Assembly (NCBI RefSeq): GCF_012910805.1
Contig: NZ_WTVK01000001.1
Coordinates: 62,001-126,000 of the forward strand
Source: Aromatoleum evansii
Lineage (GTDB): Bacteria; Pseudomonadota; Gammaproteobacteria; Burkholderiales; Rhodocyclaceae
Reading direction: 5' to 3'
Length of the DNA: 64,000 nt
Positions 7,028 to 15,667 of this stretch are shown in pieces. Numbering within the stretch: position 1 is the stretch's first letter; every line of letters starts with the position of its first letter. Below the pieces are notes generated by a model. That model did not search any database and was not told where the DNA came from. It saw only the letters and a list, made by a program, of their open reading frames with translations. Made by a program: the position numbers and the translations under genes.

Positions 7028-9508
7028 ATGACTTCGTCCGAAAACGCTCTCCCTGCTGCATCTCCTGTCGAGGAGTGCTACCACTGCGGCCTGCCCGTCC
7101 CCTCGCAATCCAGCCACTACGTCGCGATCGACGGCGTCGAGCGGCGGATGTGTTGCGTGGGCTGCGAAGCGGTCGCACGATCGATCGTCGATAACGGGCT
7201 CAGCGACTACTACCGGCACCGCGACGCGATGCCCGAGCCGCAGAAGGAGGCGCTGCCTGCGGAATTGCAGGAGCTCGGGCTGTTCGACCATCCGGACTTC
7301 CAGAAGAGCTTCGTCGAGCCCGTCGGCGAGCATGAGCGTGAGGCGTCGCTGATCCTCGAGGGGATCACCTGTGCAGCCTGCGTCTGGCTGAACGAGCAGC
7401 ATGTGTCACGTCAGCCGGGTGTTTCGCTGGTCGATATCAATTACGCGACGCGGCGTGCGCGAGTGCGCTGGGACGAGCGCCGGACGCGGCTGTCGGACAT
7501 CCTCGCGGCGATCCAGGCGATCGGTTACCGAGCCTATCCCTATGATGCGGAGCGTTCCGAGCAGATCGCGCAACGCGAACGCCGCTCGATGCTGTGGCGC
7601 CTGTTCGTTGCAGGCTTTGGCATGATGCAGGTGATGATGTATGCCTTCCCGGCGTACATCGCCGGTGAAGGCGACCTGACGCCCGACATCGAATTGCTGA
7701 TGCGCTGGGCGAGCCTGGTGCTGACCCTGCCTGTGGTCCTGTACTCGGCTGCGCCGTTCTTCCGGCGTGCACTGCGTGATATCAGGTTGCGTCGTTTGGG
7801 CATGGACGTCCCGGTGGCGCTGGGGGTGGGCAGCGCGTTCATCGCGAGTGTCTGGGCAACCCTGACCAGCGGGGGCGAAGTCTATTTCGACTCGGTGACG
7901 ATGTTCGTGTTCTTCCTGCTGTGCGGGCGCTATCTCGAAATGATTGCGCGGCAGCGGGCCGTGCGCGGCGTGGAGGAGCTGGGGAAGGTGCTGCCTGCCT
8001 TCGCCGAGCGCCTTCCCGGCTGGCCGTCTCTGACCGGCGAGCGCGTTCCCGTGTCGCAACTCGCGGTGGGCGACGTCTTGCGCGTTCGTCCCGGCGAGGT
8101 TGTACCTGCCGACGGTGTCGTGATCGACGGCCGCAGCGATGCGAACGAGGCGCTCCTCACCGGGGAGAGCCTGCCGGTGCTCAAGTCGGTCGGCAGCGAG
8201 GTGACGGGGGGGAGCATCAACATCTCCAGCCCGCTGGCCATCCGGGTGGAGCAGACCGGCGATTCGACCCGTCTCGCGGCCATCCAGCGACTGATGGAGC
8301 GTGCTGCGAGCGAGAAGCCGGCGATCGCGCAGCAGTCCGACAGGGTTGCCGTCGTGTTCATCGTCGCCTTGCTGGTGCTCGCGTGCATTACCGGCGTGGT
8401 GTGGTATTTCGTCGATCCGTCACGTGCCCTATGGGTGTTCGTGTCGGTGCTGGTGGTGGCATGTCCGTGCGCACTGTCGCTCGCAACGCCCGTTGCGCTC
8501 ACCGTTGCGACCGATGCGCTGGCGCGGATGGGGGTGCTCGTGACCCGCGGCCATGCGATCGAGACGCTTGCCAACGCAAATCATTTCGTCTTCGACAAGA
8601 CCGGCACCCTGACGCTGGGCCTGCTGACGCTTGAGGAGACGCTGCCGCTCGCCGAGCTCGACGCCCGGCCGCTGCTGGCCATAGCCGCGGCGCTGGAGCA
8701 GTCTTCCGAGCATCCGGTTGCGCGGGCGTTGCGCGGTCCCGTCGATGACGCGGATCTCCCCGTTGCCCGGGATCTCGTTTCCGAGACGGGGCAGGGGGTC
8801 ACCGGAACGGTGGAGGGCGAGCGCTTCTGGCTGGGGCGTCCCGACTACGTGGCGGCGCATCTCGGCGGCGATCTGCCTCCGAGTCTCGATGCGATGTCGG
8901 GTCGCGGCGGTTCCGTCGTCGCGCTCGGCGGGCGGGGGGGCTGGCTGGGGCTTTTCCGTCTGGCCGACACTCCGCGTCCGGAGGCCGGCGAGCTGTGCGC
9001 GAAGCTGGCCGCGGAAGGCGTCCGCACTACCGTGCTGAGCGGCGACACACAAACCGTTGCGGCCGCGGTCGCCGCACGCCTGGGGCTGGATGAAGCGCAC
9101 GGCGGGATGACGCCTCAGGGTAAGCGGGACTTCATCGCAGGACTGCAGGCCGATCCGTCAGCCATTGTCGCCATGGTCGGCGACGGCGTGAATGATGCGC
9201 CGGTCCTCGCGCAGGCACATGTTTCGGTGGCGATGGGCGGAGGGACCGAACTCGCCCGCAACCAGGGCGACATCGTGCTGCTCAGCGAGAACCTTGCGGG
9301 GCTGGGGCGTGGCGTGGATCTGGCCCGGCGCACTCTCAGGGTCATCCGCCAGAACCTGTGGTGGTCGTTTGCCTACAATTTCACTTCGGTCCCGCTCGCG
9401 ATGGCGGGCCTGGTCACGCCCTGGATGGCCGGTATAGGCATGGCGGGAAGTTCGCTGCTTGTCGTGCTAAATGCCCTGCGCCTGCAGAATCAACGCCGGG
9501 TAAATTGA
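7028..9508 (+). CDS. ccoI: CcoI copper-transporting P1B-type ATPase for cbb3 oxidase assembly
   Basis: An 826-residue P-type ATPase of the CcoI/FixI group. The N-terminus has the CcoI-specific cysteine pairs CYHCGLPV and CCVGCEAV, then a heavy-metal domain with GITCAACVW. The core shows TGES, the membrane CPC motif (ACPCALSLATPVA), DKTGTLT phosphorylation site, SSEHPVA and GDGVNDAPVL. CcoI exports copper across the inner membrane to supply the CuB centre of CcoN. ATG 7028 starts the family-typical N-terminus although no ribosome site is obvious; ATG 6980 is possible. ccoS follows 6 bp downstream. Confidence 0.93.
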   Translation: MTSSENALPAASPVEECYHCGLPVPSQSSHYVAIDGVERRMCCVGCEAVARSIVDNGLSDYYRHRDAMPEPQKEALPAELQELGLFDHPDFQKSFVEPVGEHEREASLILEGITCAACVWLNEQHVSRQPGVSLVDINYATRRARVRWDERRTRLSDILAAIQAIGYRAYPYDAERSEQIAQRERRSMLWRLFVAGFGMMQVMMYAFPAYIAGEGDLTPDIELLMRWASLVLTLPVVLYSAAPFFRRALRDIRLRRLGMDVPVALGVGSAFIASVWATLTSGGEVYFDSVTMFVFFLLCGRYLEMIARQRAVRGVEELGKVLPAFAERLPGWPSLTGERVPVSQLAVGDVLRVRPGEVVPADGVVIDGRSDANEALLTGESLPVLKSVGSEVTGGSINISSPLAIRVEQTGDSTRLAAIQRLMERAASEKPAIAQQSDRVAVVFIVALLVLACITGVVWYFVDPSRALWVFVSVLVVACPCALSLATPVALTVATDALARMGVLVTRGHAIETLANANHFVFDKTGTLTLGLLTLEETLPLAELDARPLLAIAAALEQSSEHPVARALRGPVDDADLPVARDLVSETGQGVTGTVEGERFWLGRPDYVAAHLGGDLPPSLDAMSGRGGSVVALGGRGGWLGLFRLADTPRPEAGELCAKLAAEGVRTTVLSGDTQTVAAAVAARLGLDEAHGGMTPQGKRDFIAGLQADPSAIVAMVGDGVNDAPVLAQAHVSVAMGGGTELARNQGDIVLLSENLAGLGRGVDLARRTLRVIRQNLWWSFAYNFTSVPLAMAGLVTPWMAGIGMAGSSLLVVLNALRLQNQRRVN

Positions 9509-9514
9509 ACGTAT

Positions 9515-9718
9515 ATGGAAAGTCTTTACATCCTCGTGCCGCTTTCGGTGGTGCTGGTGTTCGTGATCGGCGTAATCTTCTGGTGGTCGTTGCGCTCGGG
9601 TCAGTACGATGACATGGAAGGCCCCGCCTATCGCATGCTCATGGACGACCGCGACCAGCCCGAAGGCCGTAAACCGGAACAGTCCGATGACCCTCCCGCG
9701 CAGGTCGGAAAACAGTGA
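9515..9718 (+). CDS. ccoS: CcoS cbb3 oxidase maturation protein
   Basis: A 67-residue protein with one N-terminal membrane helix (YILVPLSVVLVFVIGVIFW) followed by the CcoS/FixS signature WSLRSGQYDDMEGPAYRML. CcoS is needed for insertion of cofactors (heme and copper) into the CcoN subunit. It lies 6 bp after ccoI, the usual FixI-FixS pairing, and is followed by a 389-bp regulatory region before ccoN. Confidence 0.92.
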   Translation: MESLYILVPLSVVLVFVIGVIFWWSLRSGQYDDMEGPAYRMLMDDRDQPEGRKPEQSDDPPAQVGKQ

Positions 9719-9764
9719 TCCCCATGGTGGGGAAACACGTCCTCCGCTCATCGAGCGGGGTTTG

Positions 9765-9778
9765 TTGACCTACGTCAA
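9765..9778. promoter_or_regulatory. FNR/DNR box TTGAC-CTAC-GTCAA
   Basis: A good match to the FNR-family consensus TTGAY-N4-RTCAA. Its centre (9771.5) is exactly 32 bp from the centre of the -10-like hexamer CATACT (9801-9806), giving a predicted start near 9813 with the box at -41.5, the class II FNR geometry. It lies about 340 bp before ccoN, and a strong terminator intervenes. Confidence 0.75.
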
Positions 9779-9812
9779 CGCCCCGGAGAAGGAGGATTGG
9801 CATACTTTTCCA

Positions 9813-9919
9813 ACGGTTTTCGAGATTGGCGCGTCGCGATTCGATCGCGCCAATCACGTAAGGAATTTTTGTCTCTCTGTTGGGGTTGGGGGTGCGCTTG
9901 ATGCGCACCCTTTTTTTTT
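9813..9919 (+). ncRNA. Candidate FNR-activated small RNA between ccoS and ccoN
   Basis: Predicted from a class II FNR promoter (box 9765-9778, -10 CATACT 9801-9806) and a strong intrinsic terminator ending at 9919. The expected transcript is about 107 nt. It has a 5' hairpin (GATTGGCGCG 9824-9833 with CGCGCCAATC 9846-9855), an unpaired pyrimidine stretch with TCTCTCT at 9872-9878, a G-rich segment, and the terminator hairpin. No convincing open frame lies in it. The layout resembles FNR-dependent sRNAs such as FnrS, with TCTCTCT able to pair with purine-rich ribosome sites. The alternative is that this is only an attenuated leader of ccoNOQP. Confidence 0.5.
9890..9919 (+). terminator. Strong Rho-independent terminator upstream of ccoN
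   Basis: Perfect 8-bp stem GGGTGCGC (9890-9897) and GCGCACCC (9903-9910), loop TTGAT, followed by nine T residues (9911-9919). It separates the FNR box from ccoN, so FNR-driven transcripts starting at about 9813 should mostly stop here. Confidence 0.88.
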
Positions 9920-9926
9920 GCCCGAA

Positions 9927-9961
9927 AGCATGGGCTATGATGCAGTAATTAAAACCATGCT
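9927..9961. promoter_or_regulatory. Inverted repeat AGCATGG-N21-CCATGCT upstream of ccoN
   Basis: Perfect 7-bp arms at 9927-9933 and 9955-9961 flank an AT-rich core. The region 9920-10107 must hold the ccoN promoter if the terminator before it works. Apart from this repeat and a GGGT-ATTTTC-ACCC element near 9985, I see no second FNR box. Confidence 0.35.
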
Positions 9962-10107
9962 GGCAACAGGTTTTTTTTGTAATTGGGTATTTTCACCCAC
10001 TACTGCAGTGCAATAGAATGTCGGCCGTTGTCACGAGCCCGTGGCGAGCCGTTGCACATGCTCTCCCGGACTGGTGCTGAAGTTTTCTTCATCTCAAGGG
10101 GAGTTCC

Positions 10108-11532
10108 ATGCAATCGCAGGCGACTTATAACTACAACGTCGTCCGCCAGTTCTCCATCATGACAGTGGTGTGGGGCGTGGTGGGCATGCTGGTGGGGGTG
10201 ATCGTCGCAGCGCAGCTTGTCTGGCCCGAGCTCAATCTGGGCGAGTGGCTGCATTTCGGCAGGCTGCGTCCGCTCCATACGAACGCCGTGATCTTTGCAT
10301 TTGGCGGTTGTGCGCTGTTCGCGACCTCGTATTTCGTGGTCCAGCGGACCTGTCATACGCCGCTGTTCGCACCCTGGCTCGCAAGCTTCACCTTCTGGGG
10401 CTGGCAGCTGGTGATCGTGCTGGCGGCGATCTCCCTGCCGCTGGGCTTCACGTCCGGCAAGGAATATGCCGAGCTCGAATGGCCGATCGACATCCTGATC
10501 GCAGTGGTGTGGGTGTCGTATGCAATCGTGTTCTTCGGCACGATCGCCAAGCGCAAGACCAGCCACATCTACGTAGCGAACTGGTTCTTCGGCGGCTTCA
10601 TCCTCACGGTCGCGCTGCTGCACATCGTCAATAGCGCCGCGCTGCCGGTCAGTCTGACGAAGTCCTACTCGGCCTACGCCGGCGTGCAGGACGCGATGAT
10701 CCAGTGGTGGTACGGCCACAACGCAGTGGGCTTCTTCCTGACTGCGGGCTTCCTCGGCATGATGTACTACTTCGTGCCGAAGCAGGCCGAGCGTCCGGTG
10801 TATTCCTATCGCCTGTCGGTGGTGCACTTCTGGGCGCTGATCTTCACCTACATGTGGGCGGGTCCGCACCACCTGCACTACACGGCGCTGCCCGACTGGA
10901 CCCAGTCGGTGGGCATGATCTTCTCGCTGATCCTGCTGGCGCCGTCGTGGGGTGGCATGATCAACGGCGTGATGACGCTTTCGGGCGCATGGCACAAGCT
11001 GCGTACCGATCCGATCCTCAAGTTCCTGATCACCGCGCTGTCCTTCTACGGCATGTCGACCTTCGAAGGTCCGATGATGTCGATCAAGACGGTCAATGCC
11101 CTGTCGCACTACACCGACTGGACCGTCGGTCACGTGCATTCGGGCGCGCTCGGCTGGGTCGCGATGATCTCTATCGGTTCGATGTACTACCTGATCCCGC
11201 GCATGTACGGCAAGACCCAGATGTACTCGGTCGGGCTGATCAACACGCACTTCTGGATCGCGACGATCGGCATCGTTCTCTACATCGCCTCGATGTGGAT
11301 CGCCGGCGTGATGCAGGGGCTGATGTGGCGCGCGACGAACCCGGACGGCACGCTGACCTATTCCTTTGTCGAGAGCGTGAAGGCGAGCTATCCCTTCTGG
11401 GCGATCCGCCTCGCAGGCGGGGTGATGTTCCTGACCGGCATGCTCATCATGTTCTACAACATGGTCAAGACGATGGCAGGCGAGAAGGCGTACGAGGCGC
11501 CCGTGGTCGCCCCCGCTGCCGCTCACGCTTAA
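10108..11532 (+). CDS. ccoN: cbb3-type cytochrome c oxidase catalytic subunit CcoN
   Basis: A 474-residue heme-copper oxidase subunit with about 12 membrane helices. Ligand motifs are visible: [12 protein letters not shown] (low-spin heme b His), [13 protein letters not shown] (CuB His), [14 protein letters not shown] (the CuB His pair, with the preceding FTYMW tyrosine that forms the His-Tyr crosslink in C-family oxidases) and [12 protein letters not shown] (heme b and b3 histidines). It reduces oxygen to water with high affinity. Start ATG 10108 follows AAGGGGAG. First gene of ccoNOQP; ccoO follows after 15 bp. Confidence 0.97.
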   Translation: MQSQATYNYNVVRQFSIMTVVWGVVGMLVGVIVAAQLVWPELNLGEWLHFGRLRPLHTNAVIFAFGGCALFATSYFVVQRTCHTPLFAPWLASFTFWGWQLVIVLAAISLPLGFTSGKEYAELEWPIDILIAVVWVSYAIVFFGTIAKRKTSHIYVANWFFGGFILTVALLHIVNSAALPVSLTKSYSAYAGVQDAMIQWWYGHNAVGFFLTAGFLGMMYYFVPKQAERPVYSYRLSVVHFWALIFTYMWAGPHHLHYTALPDWTQSVGMIFSLILLAPSWGGMINGVMTLSGAWHKLRTDPILKFLITALSFYGMSTFEGPMMSIKTVNALSHYTDWTVGHVHSGALGWVAMISIGSMYYLIPRMYGKTQMYSVGLINTHFWIATIGIVLYIASMWIAGVMQGLMWRATNPDGTLTYSFVESVKASYPFWAIRLAGGVMFLTGMLIMFYNMVKTMAGEKAYEAPVVAPAAAHA

Positions 11533-11547
11533 TCGGAGAGACAGAAC

Positions 11548-12180
11548 ATGGCTCAATCGAAACATGAATTCATCGAGCGCAGCGTCGGCTGGCTGATCGT
11601 GCTGACCCTTCTGACGGTCAGCGTCGGCGGTCTCGTCGAGATCGTTCCGCTGTTCTTCCAGAAGACCACGACGACGGCGATCGACCGTACCGGCAAGCCG
11701 CTCGACGTGAAGCCCTACGAACCGCTGCGCCTGGTGGGACGCGACATCTACGTGCGCGAAGGCTGCTACAACTGCCATTCGCAGATGATCCGCCCCTTCC
11801 GCGCGGAAACCGAACGTTACGGCCACTACTCGGTCGCGGGCGAATACATCTACGACCGTCCGTTCCAGTGGGGCTCCAAGCGCACCGGTCCGGATCTCGC
11901 GCGTGTCGGCGGCCGTTATTCGGATGAATGGCATCGGGTGCACCTGATCAATCCGCGCGATGTCGTGCCGGAGTCGAACATGCCCGCATTCCCGTGGCTG
12001 CAGCGTCCGGTCAAGGCAGACGACATCGAGGACAAGATGCGCGCGCTGCAGACGCTGGGACACCCCTACACCGCCGAGCAAATCGCCGGTGCGCGCGCCG
12101 CGCTCGAGGGCAAGTCGGAAATGGACGCCATCGTTGCCTACCTCCAGGGGCTGGGCATCGCACTGTCGAACTTCAAGTAA
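11548..12180 (+). CDS. ccoO: cbb3 oxidase subunit CcoO, membrane-anchored monoheme cytochrome c
   Basis: A 210-residue protein with one N-terminal membrane anchor ([20 protein letters not shown]) and a periplasmic cytochrome c domain. The single heme c site is CYNCHSQM and the probable axial methionine lies in [10 protein letters not shown]. It passes electrons from CcoP to CcoN. The ribosome site GGAGA precedes ATG 11548. It sits directly between ccoN and ccoQ, the standard order. Confidence 0.96.
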   Translation: MAQSKHEFIERSVGWLIVLTLLTVSVGGLVEIVPLFFQKTTTTAIDRTGKPLDVKPYEPLRLVGRDIYVREGCYNCHSQMIRPFRAETERYGHYSVAGEYIYDRPFQWGSKRTGPDLARVGGRYSDEWHRVHLINPRDVVPESNMPAFPWLQRPVKADDIEDKMRALQTLGHPYTAEQIAGARAALEGKSEMDAIVAYLQGLGIALSNFK

Positions 12181-12197
12181 GGAAAAGGAGAAGCGCC

Positions 12198-12377
12198 GTG
12201 GATATCAACGATCTCCGGTCACTGGTCACCGTGCTCGGCCTGGCGTGTTTCGTCGCCATCTGCGTATGGGCATACAGCAGGAGCGCACGGGCTGGCTTCG
12301 AGGAGGCGGCGCGACTTCCCTTCACCGATGACGATGCGCCGGCCCTCCCCGGGGGCCGGCACAGCAAGGAAGGATAA
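12198..12377 (+). CDS. ccoQ: cbb3 oxidase small subunit CcoQ
   Basis: A 59-residue protein starting at GTG 12198, 7 nt after AAGGAG. One membrane helix (VTVLGLACFVAICVWAYS) is followed by a short cytoplasmic tail with FEEAARLPF, the CcoQ/FixQ signature, and an acidic end. CcoQ stabilises the CcoNOP complex. Its stop lies 2 bp before the ccoP ATG. Confidence 0.92.
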   Translation: MDINDLRSLVTVLGLACFVAICVWAYSRSARAGFEEAARLPFTDDDAPALPGGRHSKEG

Positions 12378-12379
12378 AA

Positions 12380-13285
12380 ATGGCTGACTTTATTAGCGGC
12401 TTCTGGAACGCGTATGTGATGGGCCTGGTGGGCCTGAGCCTGCTGTTCTGCCTGTTCGTGCTCATGTCGAACAACAAGCGGGAAACCGGGCCGGTCGAAC
12501 TGCACGGTCACGTTTGGGACGAAAACCTCGCCGAGTACAACAACCCGCTGCCGCGTTGGTGGTTGTACCTTTTCTGGATCACCCTGATCTTTGCCGTGGC
12601 TTATCTGGCGATGTATCCGGGCTTCGGCAATACCAAGGGCGTGCTCGGCTGGAGCGCGGTCGGTCAGTACGAGACCGAGATGCGCCAGGCCGAGGAGCGT
12701 TACGCCCCGATCTTTGCCAAGTACCAGGGCATGGACGTGGCGGCGGTCGCCGCCGACGAGGAGGCGCGCGGCGCGGGCAAGCGCCTGTTCGTGACCTACT
12801 GTGCGCAGTGTCACGGCGCGGACGCCCGCGGTGCGAAGGGTTTCCCGAACCTGACCGACAAGGCATGGAACTGGGGGGGCGAGGCCGAGACGATCAAGAC
12901 CACGATCACCGGCGGGCGCATGGGCATGATGCCGCCGTTCGGGCCCGTGCTGGGCGCCGAAGGGGTCAAGGACGTGGTGAACTACGTGCGTTCGTTGTCG
13001 GGGCTGGCGCATGATTCGCTGCGCGCCCAGCGCGGGGCGGAGCTGTTCCAGCAGAACTGCGTTGCCTGCCACGGCCCCGAGGGGAAGGGTACCCAGGCGA
13101 TGGGGGCTCCGAACCTGACCGACGGTGACTGGCTGTATGGTTCGACCGAGGCCGTCATGACGGAAACGGTGCAAAACGGTCGCACCAACCGCATGCCCGG
13201 ATTCGGCGAGTTCCTCGGCGAGGCCAAGGTCCACCTGTTGGCCTCGTATGTGTATGGCCTCTCGAACCAAGCTGCCGCTAAGTAA
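12380..13285 (+). CDS. ccoP: cbb3 oxidase diheme cytochrome c subunit CcoP
   Basis: A 301-residue subunit. Two membrane helices near the N-terminus (about residues 10-30 and 60-80) are separated by HVWDENLAEYNNPLPRWW, the FixP N-terminal signature. Two cytochrome c domains follow with CAQCH and CVACH and later methionine ligands (GRMGMMPPFG and NRMPGFGEFL). CcoP accepts electrons from soluble or membrane cytochromes c. It ends the ccoNOQP operon; a GC-rich hairpin lies 37 bp downstream. Confidence 0.96.
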   Translation: MADFISGFWNAYVMGLVGLSLLFCLFVLMSNNKRETGPVELHGHVWDENLAEYNNPLPRWWLYLFWITLIFAVAYLAMYPGFGNTKGVLGWSAVGQYETEMRQAEERYAPIFAKYQGMDVAAVAADEEARGAGKRLFVTYCAQCHGADARGAKGFPNLTDKAWNWGGEAETIKTTITGGRMGMMPPFGPVLGAEGVKDVVNYVRSLSGLAHDSLRAQRGAELFQQNCVACHGPEGKGTQAMGAPNLTDGDWLYGSTEAVMTETVQNGRTNRMPGFGEFLGEAKVHLLASYVYGLSNQAAAK

Positions 13286-13321
13286 GTCGAAGTCCTGAAT
13301 TAGCTGCACCGCTGCTCAAGT

Positions 13322-13341
13322 CCCCGGGGTTCGCCCCGGGG
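13322..13341. repeat. CCCCGGGG-TTCG-CCCCGGGG hairpin between ccoP and ccoG
   Basis: Perfect 8-bp stem with a UUCG tetraloop. There is no T tract, so it is more likely an mRNA-stabilising or processing hairpin separating ccoNOQP from ccoG than a terminator. Confidence 0.6.
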
Positions 13342-13383
13342 AAAATTCTAATCAGTAAATCAGAAAATACGGATATAGCGATA

Positions 13384-14814
13384 ATGAGCGATCCGGTACG
13401 GGTGCGCGTGGTCCCGAAATCGCAGCTTCGGGACGAGCAAGGCGACGATCTGTATGCGGCCAGGCAGAAAATTCACGTCCGGTCGGTGAAGGGCGTCTTC
13501 GCGAACTGGCGTTGGGCCCTCGTCTGGCTGACCCAGATCATCTATTACGGACTGCCGTGGCTGACCTGGAATGACCGCCAGGCGGTCCTGTTTCATCTCA
13601 CCGAACGCAAGTTCTACATCTTCGGCGGGGTCTTCTGGCCGCAGGACGTGTTCTATCTGGCGATCCTGCTCATCATCTCGGCCTACGCCCTGTTCTTCTT
13701 CACCGCGATCGCGGGACGCCTGTGGTGCGGATACGCCTGTCCGCAGACGGTCTACACGGAAATCTTCATGTGGATCGAGGAGAAGATCGAAGGCGACCAC
13801 AACAAACGCCGCAAGCTCGAGGCGGCTCCGATGGACGCGCGGAAGATCGGTCTGCGCGCGGCGAAATTTTCCGTCTGGGGGCTGTTCTCGCTGTGGACCG
13901 GGTTCACGCTCGTCGCCTATTTCACTCCGGTAGACGAGTTGTTGCAGTCTGCCGCGACCTTCGGCTTCGGTCCGTGGGAAATCTTCTGGATCCTGTTCTA
14001 CGGCGGCTTCACCTACCTGTTCGCGGGCGTATTGCGCGAGCAGGTGTGCAAGTACATGTGCCCCTATGCCCGTTTCCAGAGCGTGATGTTCGATCCGGAT
14101 ACGCTCGTCGTGACCTATGACGAGGAGCGGGGTGAGCCGCGCGGAAGCCGTCGCAAGGGTGTGGAGCCCCGCAGTGCCGGTGTTGGCGACTGTATCGACT
14201 GCGGCATCTGTGTTCAGGTGTGCCCCACAGGTATCGATATCCGCCAGGGGCTCCAGTACGAGTGCATCGGATGCGGCGCCTGTATCGACGGCTGCGATCA
14301 GGTGATGGACAAGATGGGGTATCCGCGCGGTCTGATCCGCTATTCGACGGAGAATGCCGTGCGGCGTCATTGGGGGCGGAGCGAGATCCTGCGGCACGTG
14401 ATGCGTCCCCGCACGCTGATCTACGGCGGTGTTCTCGTTCTGATTCTGCTGGCGACGATGTGGAGTCTTGCGACGCGGTCGGATCTGCGCGTTGACGTGA
14501 TCCGCGACCGCGCAACACTGGCACGCGAAGTCGCGGGCGGGCTGATCGAGAACGTGTATCAGCTGCGCATCATGAACATGCAGGAGATCACGCGTCCGGT
14601 CGTCGTGCGTGTCTCGGGGCTCGAGGGAATCCGGCTGGAAGGTCCGCAGCAGTTCGAGATCAAGCCGGCGATGACCGAGTCGGTGACCGTGCAGGTCCAG
14701 GTGCCGCCCGAGGCTGCGGCGCCCGGCAGCCACGAGATCGTTTTCGAGTTCGGTGTTCCCGGCGACTCCGCAGTTGCCGTCCGGGAACGCACCACTTTCC
14801 TCCTTCCGCGCTAA
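13384..14814 (+). CDS. ccoG: CcoG/RdxA/FixG, polyferredoxin for cbb3 oxidase maturation
   Basis: A 476-residue membrane protein. Membrane segments occur around residues 45-70, 90-115, 160-185 and 200-220, with a last helix near 345-365. Cluster ligands are CGYACPQTVYTE, CKYMCPYARFQ, and the two-cluster ferredoxin motif CIDCGICVQVCP plus CIGCGACIDGC. A C-terminal immunoglobulin-like FixG domain follows. CcoG reduces Cu(II) to Cu(I) during cbb3 assembly in Rhodobacter. It begins about 100 bp after ccoP and is followed by ccoH after 14 bp. Confidence 0.95.
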   Translation: MSDPVRVRVVPKSQLRDEQGDDLYAARQKIHVRSVKGVFANWRWALVWLTQIIYYGLPWLTWNDRQAVLFHLTERKFYIFGGVFWPQDVFYLAILLIISAYALFFFTAIAGRLWCGYACPQTVYTEIFMWIEEKIEGDHNKRRKLEAAPMDARKIGLRAAKFSVWGLFSLWTGFTLVAYFTPVDELLQSAATFGFGPWEIFWILFYGGFTYLFAGVLREQVCKYMCPYARFQSVMFDPDTLVVTYDEERGEPRGSRRKGVEPRSAGVGDCIDCGICVQVCPTGIDIRQGLQYECIGCGACIDGCDQVMDKMGYPRGLIRYSTENAVRRHWGRSEILRHVMRPRTLIYGGVLVLILLATMWSLATRSDLRVDVIRDRATLAREVAGGLIENVYQLRIMNMQEITRPVVVRVSGLEGIRLEGPQQFEIKPAMTESVTVQVQVPPEAAAPGSHEIVFEFGVPGDSAVAVRERTTFLLPR

Positions 14815-14828
14815 TCAGGAGTACACGC

Positions 14829-15344
14829 ATGCGCAGTGCAAACATGCACAAGACACTCGAGCCCTGGTATCGGCAGGGCTGGCCCTGGTTCCTGATCGCC
14901 ATTCCTGCGGTTGCCGTGATTGCGGGAATGATCACGCTGTGGCTTGCCGTCAGCACCTGGGATGGTCTCGTCGTCGACGACTATTACCAGGAGGGCAAGG
15001 CGATCGAGAAAACGATTGCGCGTTCGCTCAAGGCGGCCGAACTGGGGCTGCTGGCCGATGTCCGCCTGCGCGCCGAGGAGGTGACGCTCGATCTCACGAG
15101 CTCCGCCAACGTCCCGTTGCCCCCTACGGTGGTGTTGACCATTTCCCACCCGACGCGCGGCGGGATGGATCAGGTGGTCTTGCTCAAGCGCCGAGACGGC
15201 GGCGTGTTTGCGGCGCCGCTGTCTCCGCTGTCGGCGGGACGGTGGCTGCTGCAGGTGGAGGACGAGTCGCGCAACTGGCGCATGAACGGGTCGGTGAACA
15301 TTCCCGCCGAGTCCGTGATCCACATCGCTCCGGCGAAGTCCTGA
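14829..15344 (+). CDS. ccoH: CcoH/FixH cbb3 oxidase assembly protein
   Basis: A 171-residue protein with an N-terminal membrane helix (FLIAIPAVAVIAGMITLWLA) and a periplasmic beta domain containing VVDDYYQEGKAI, the FixH hallmark. CcoH interacts with CcoN during assembly and stays associated with the oxidase in Rhodobacter. ATG 14829 lies 7 nt after AGGAG; an internal ATG at codon 6 is possible. It is co-directional with ccoG (14-bp gap) and with the small membrane protein that follows. Confidence 0.92.
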   Translation: MRSANMHKTLEPWYRQGWPWFLIAIPAVAVIAGMITLWLAVSTWDGLVVDDYYQEGKAIEKTIARSLKAAELGLLADVRLRAEEVTLDLTSSANVPLPPTVVLTISHPTRGGMDQVVLLKRRDGGVFAAPLSPLSAGRWLLQVEDESRNWRMNGSVNIPAESVIHIAPAKS

Positions 15345-15367
15345 TTGCTGCCGCCCAGGGGAACGCG

Positions 15368-15604
15368 ATGCTGAAATGGATACAGGTGTTGTGGCCGTCG
15401 TTTCTGGTGGCGGGGCTTGCCGAAGCCGTCTTTTTCACGGTGATCGATCCACAGGAGCTCTATCTCTTCGGCGAACCGGTGCACTACTCGCTGACGGCCA
15501 CATACTCGATCGGATTCTTCGGTTTCTGGCTGGTCGGCGCGGCGTCCAGCCTGCTGACGCTGTTCTTTCAGCGTGGTGCCGCGGAGCTTAACCGTAAGGC
15601 GTAA
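15368..15604 (+). CDS. Small membrane protein linked to the cbb3 cluster, function unknown
   Basis: A 78-residue protein that begins at ATG 15368 after AGGGGAACG. It has two predicted membrane helices: one at about 8-26 (VLWPSFLVAGLAEAVFFTV) and one at about 46-66 (TYSIGFFGFWLVGAASSLLT), joined by an acidic loop with DPQELYLFGEPV. It is 23 bp downstream of ccoH and ends the cluster at a hairpin. I do not recognise a named family. Position suggests a role in oxidase assembly or stability, which is inference. Confidence 0.75.
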   Translation: MLKWIQVLWPSFLVAGLAEAVFFTVIDPQELYLFGEPVHYSLTATYSIGFFGFWLVGAASSLLTLFFQRGAAELNRKA

Positions 15605-15610
15605 GATCGG

Positions 15611-15640
15611 CATCGGGCGGCGAAGTAGCGCCGCCCGATG
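15611..15640. terminator. Hairpin between convergent ccoGH and uspA genes
   Basis: Perfect 12-bp stem CATCGGGCGGCG (15611-15622) and CGCCGCCCGATG (15629-15640) with loop AAGTAG. There is no T run on either side, so it may act with Rho or only as a 3' stabilising structure for both convergent transcripts. Confidence 0.6.
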
Positions 15641-15667
15641 CGCGTGGCGCAAGTGACCAGCTGCAGG

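Noticed and set aside
10000-12081. 693-codon frame antisense to ccoN and ccoO
   Set aside because: His/Arg-rich, low-complexity translation typical of antisense frames over GC-rich genes; the plus strand carries clear oxidase subunits.
13322-13341. Rho-independent terminator after ccoP
   Set aside because: Strong stem with UUCG loop, but no T tract follows; recorded as a hairpin only.
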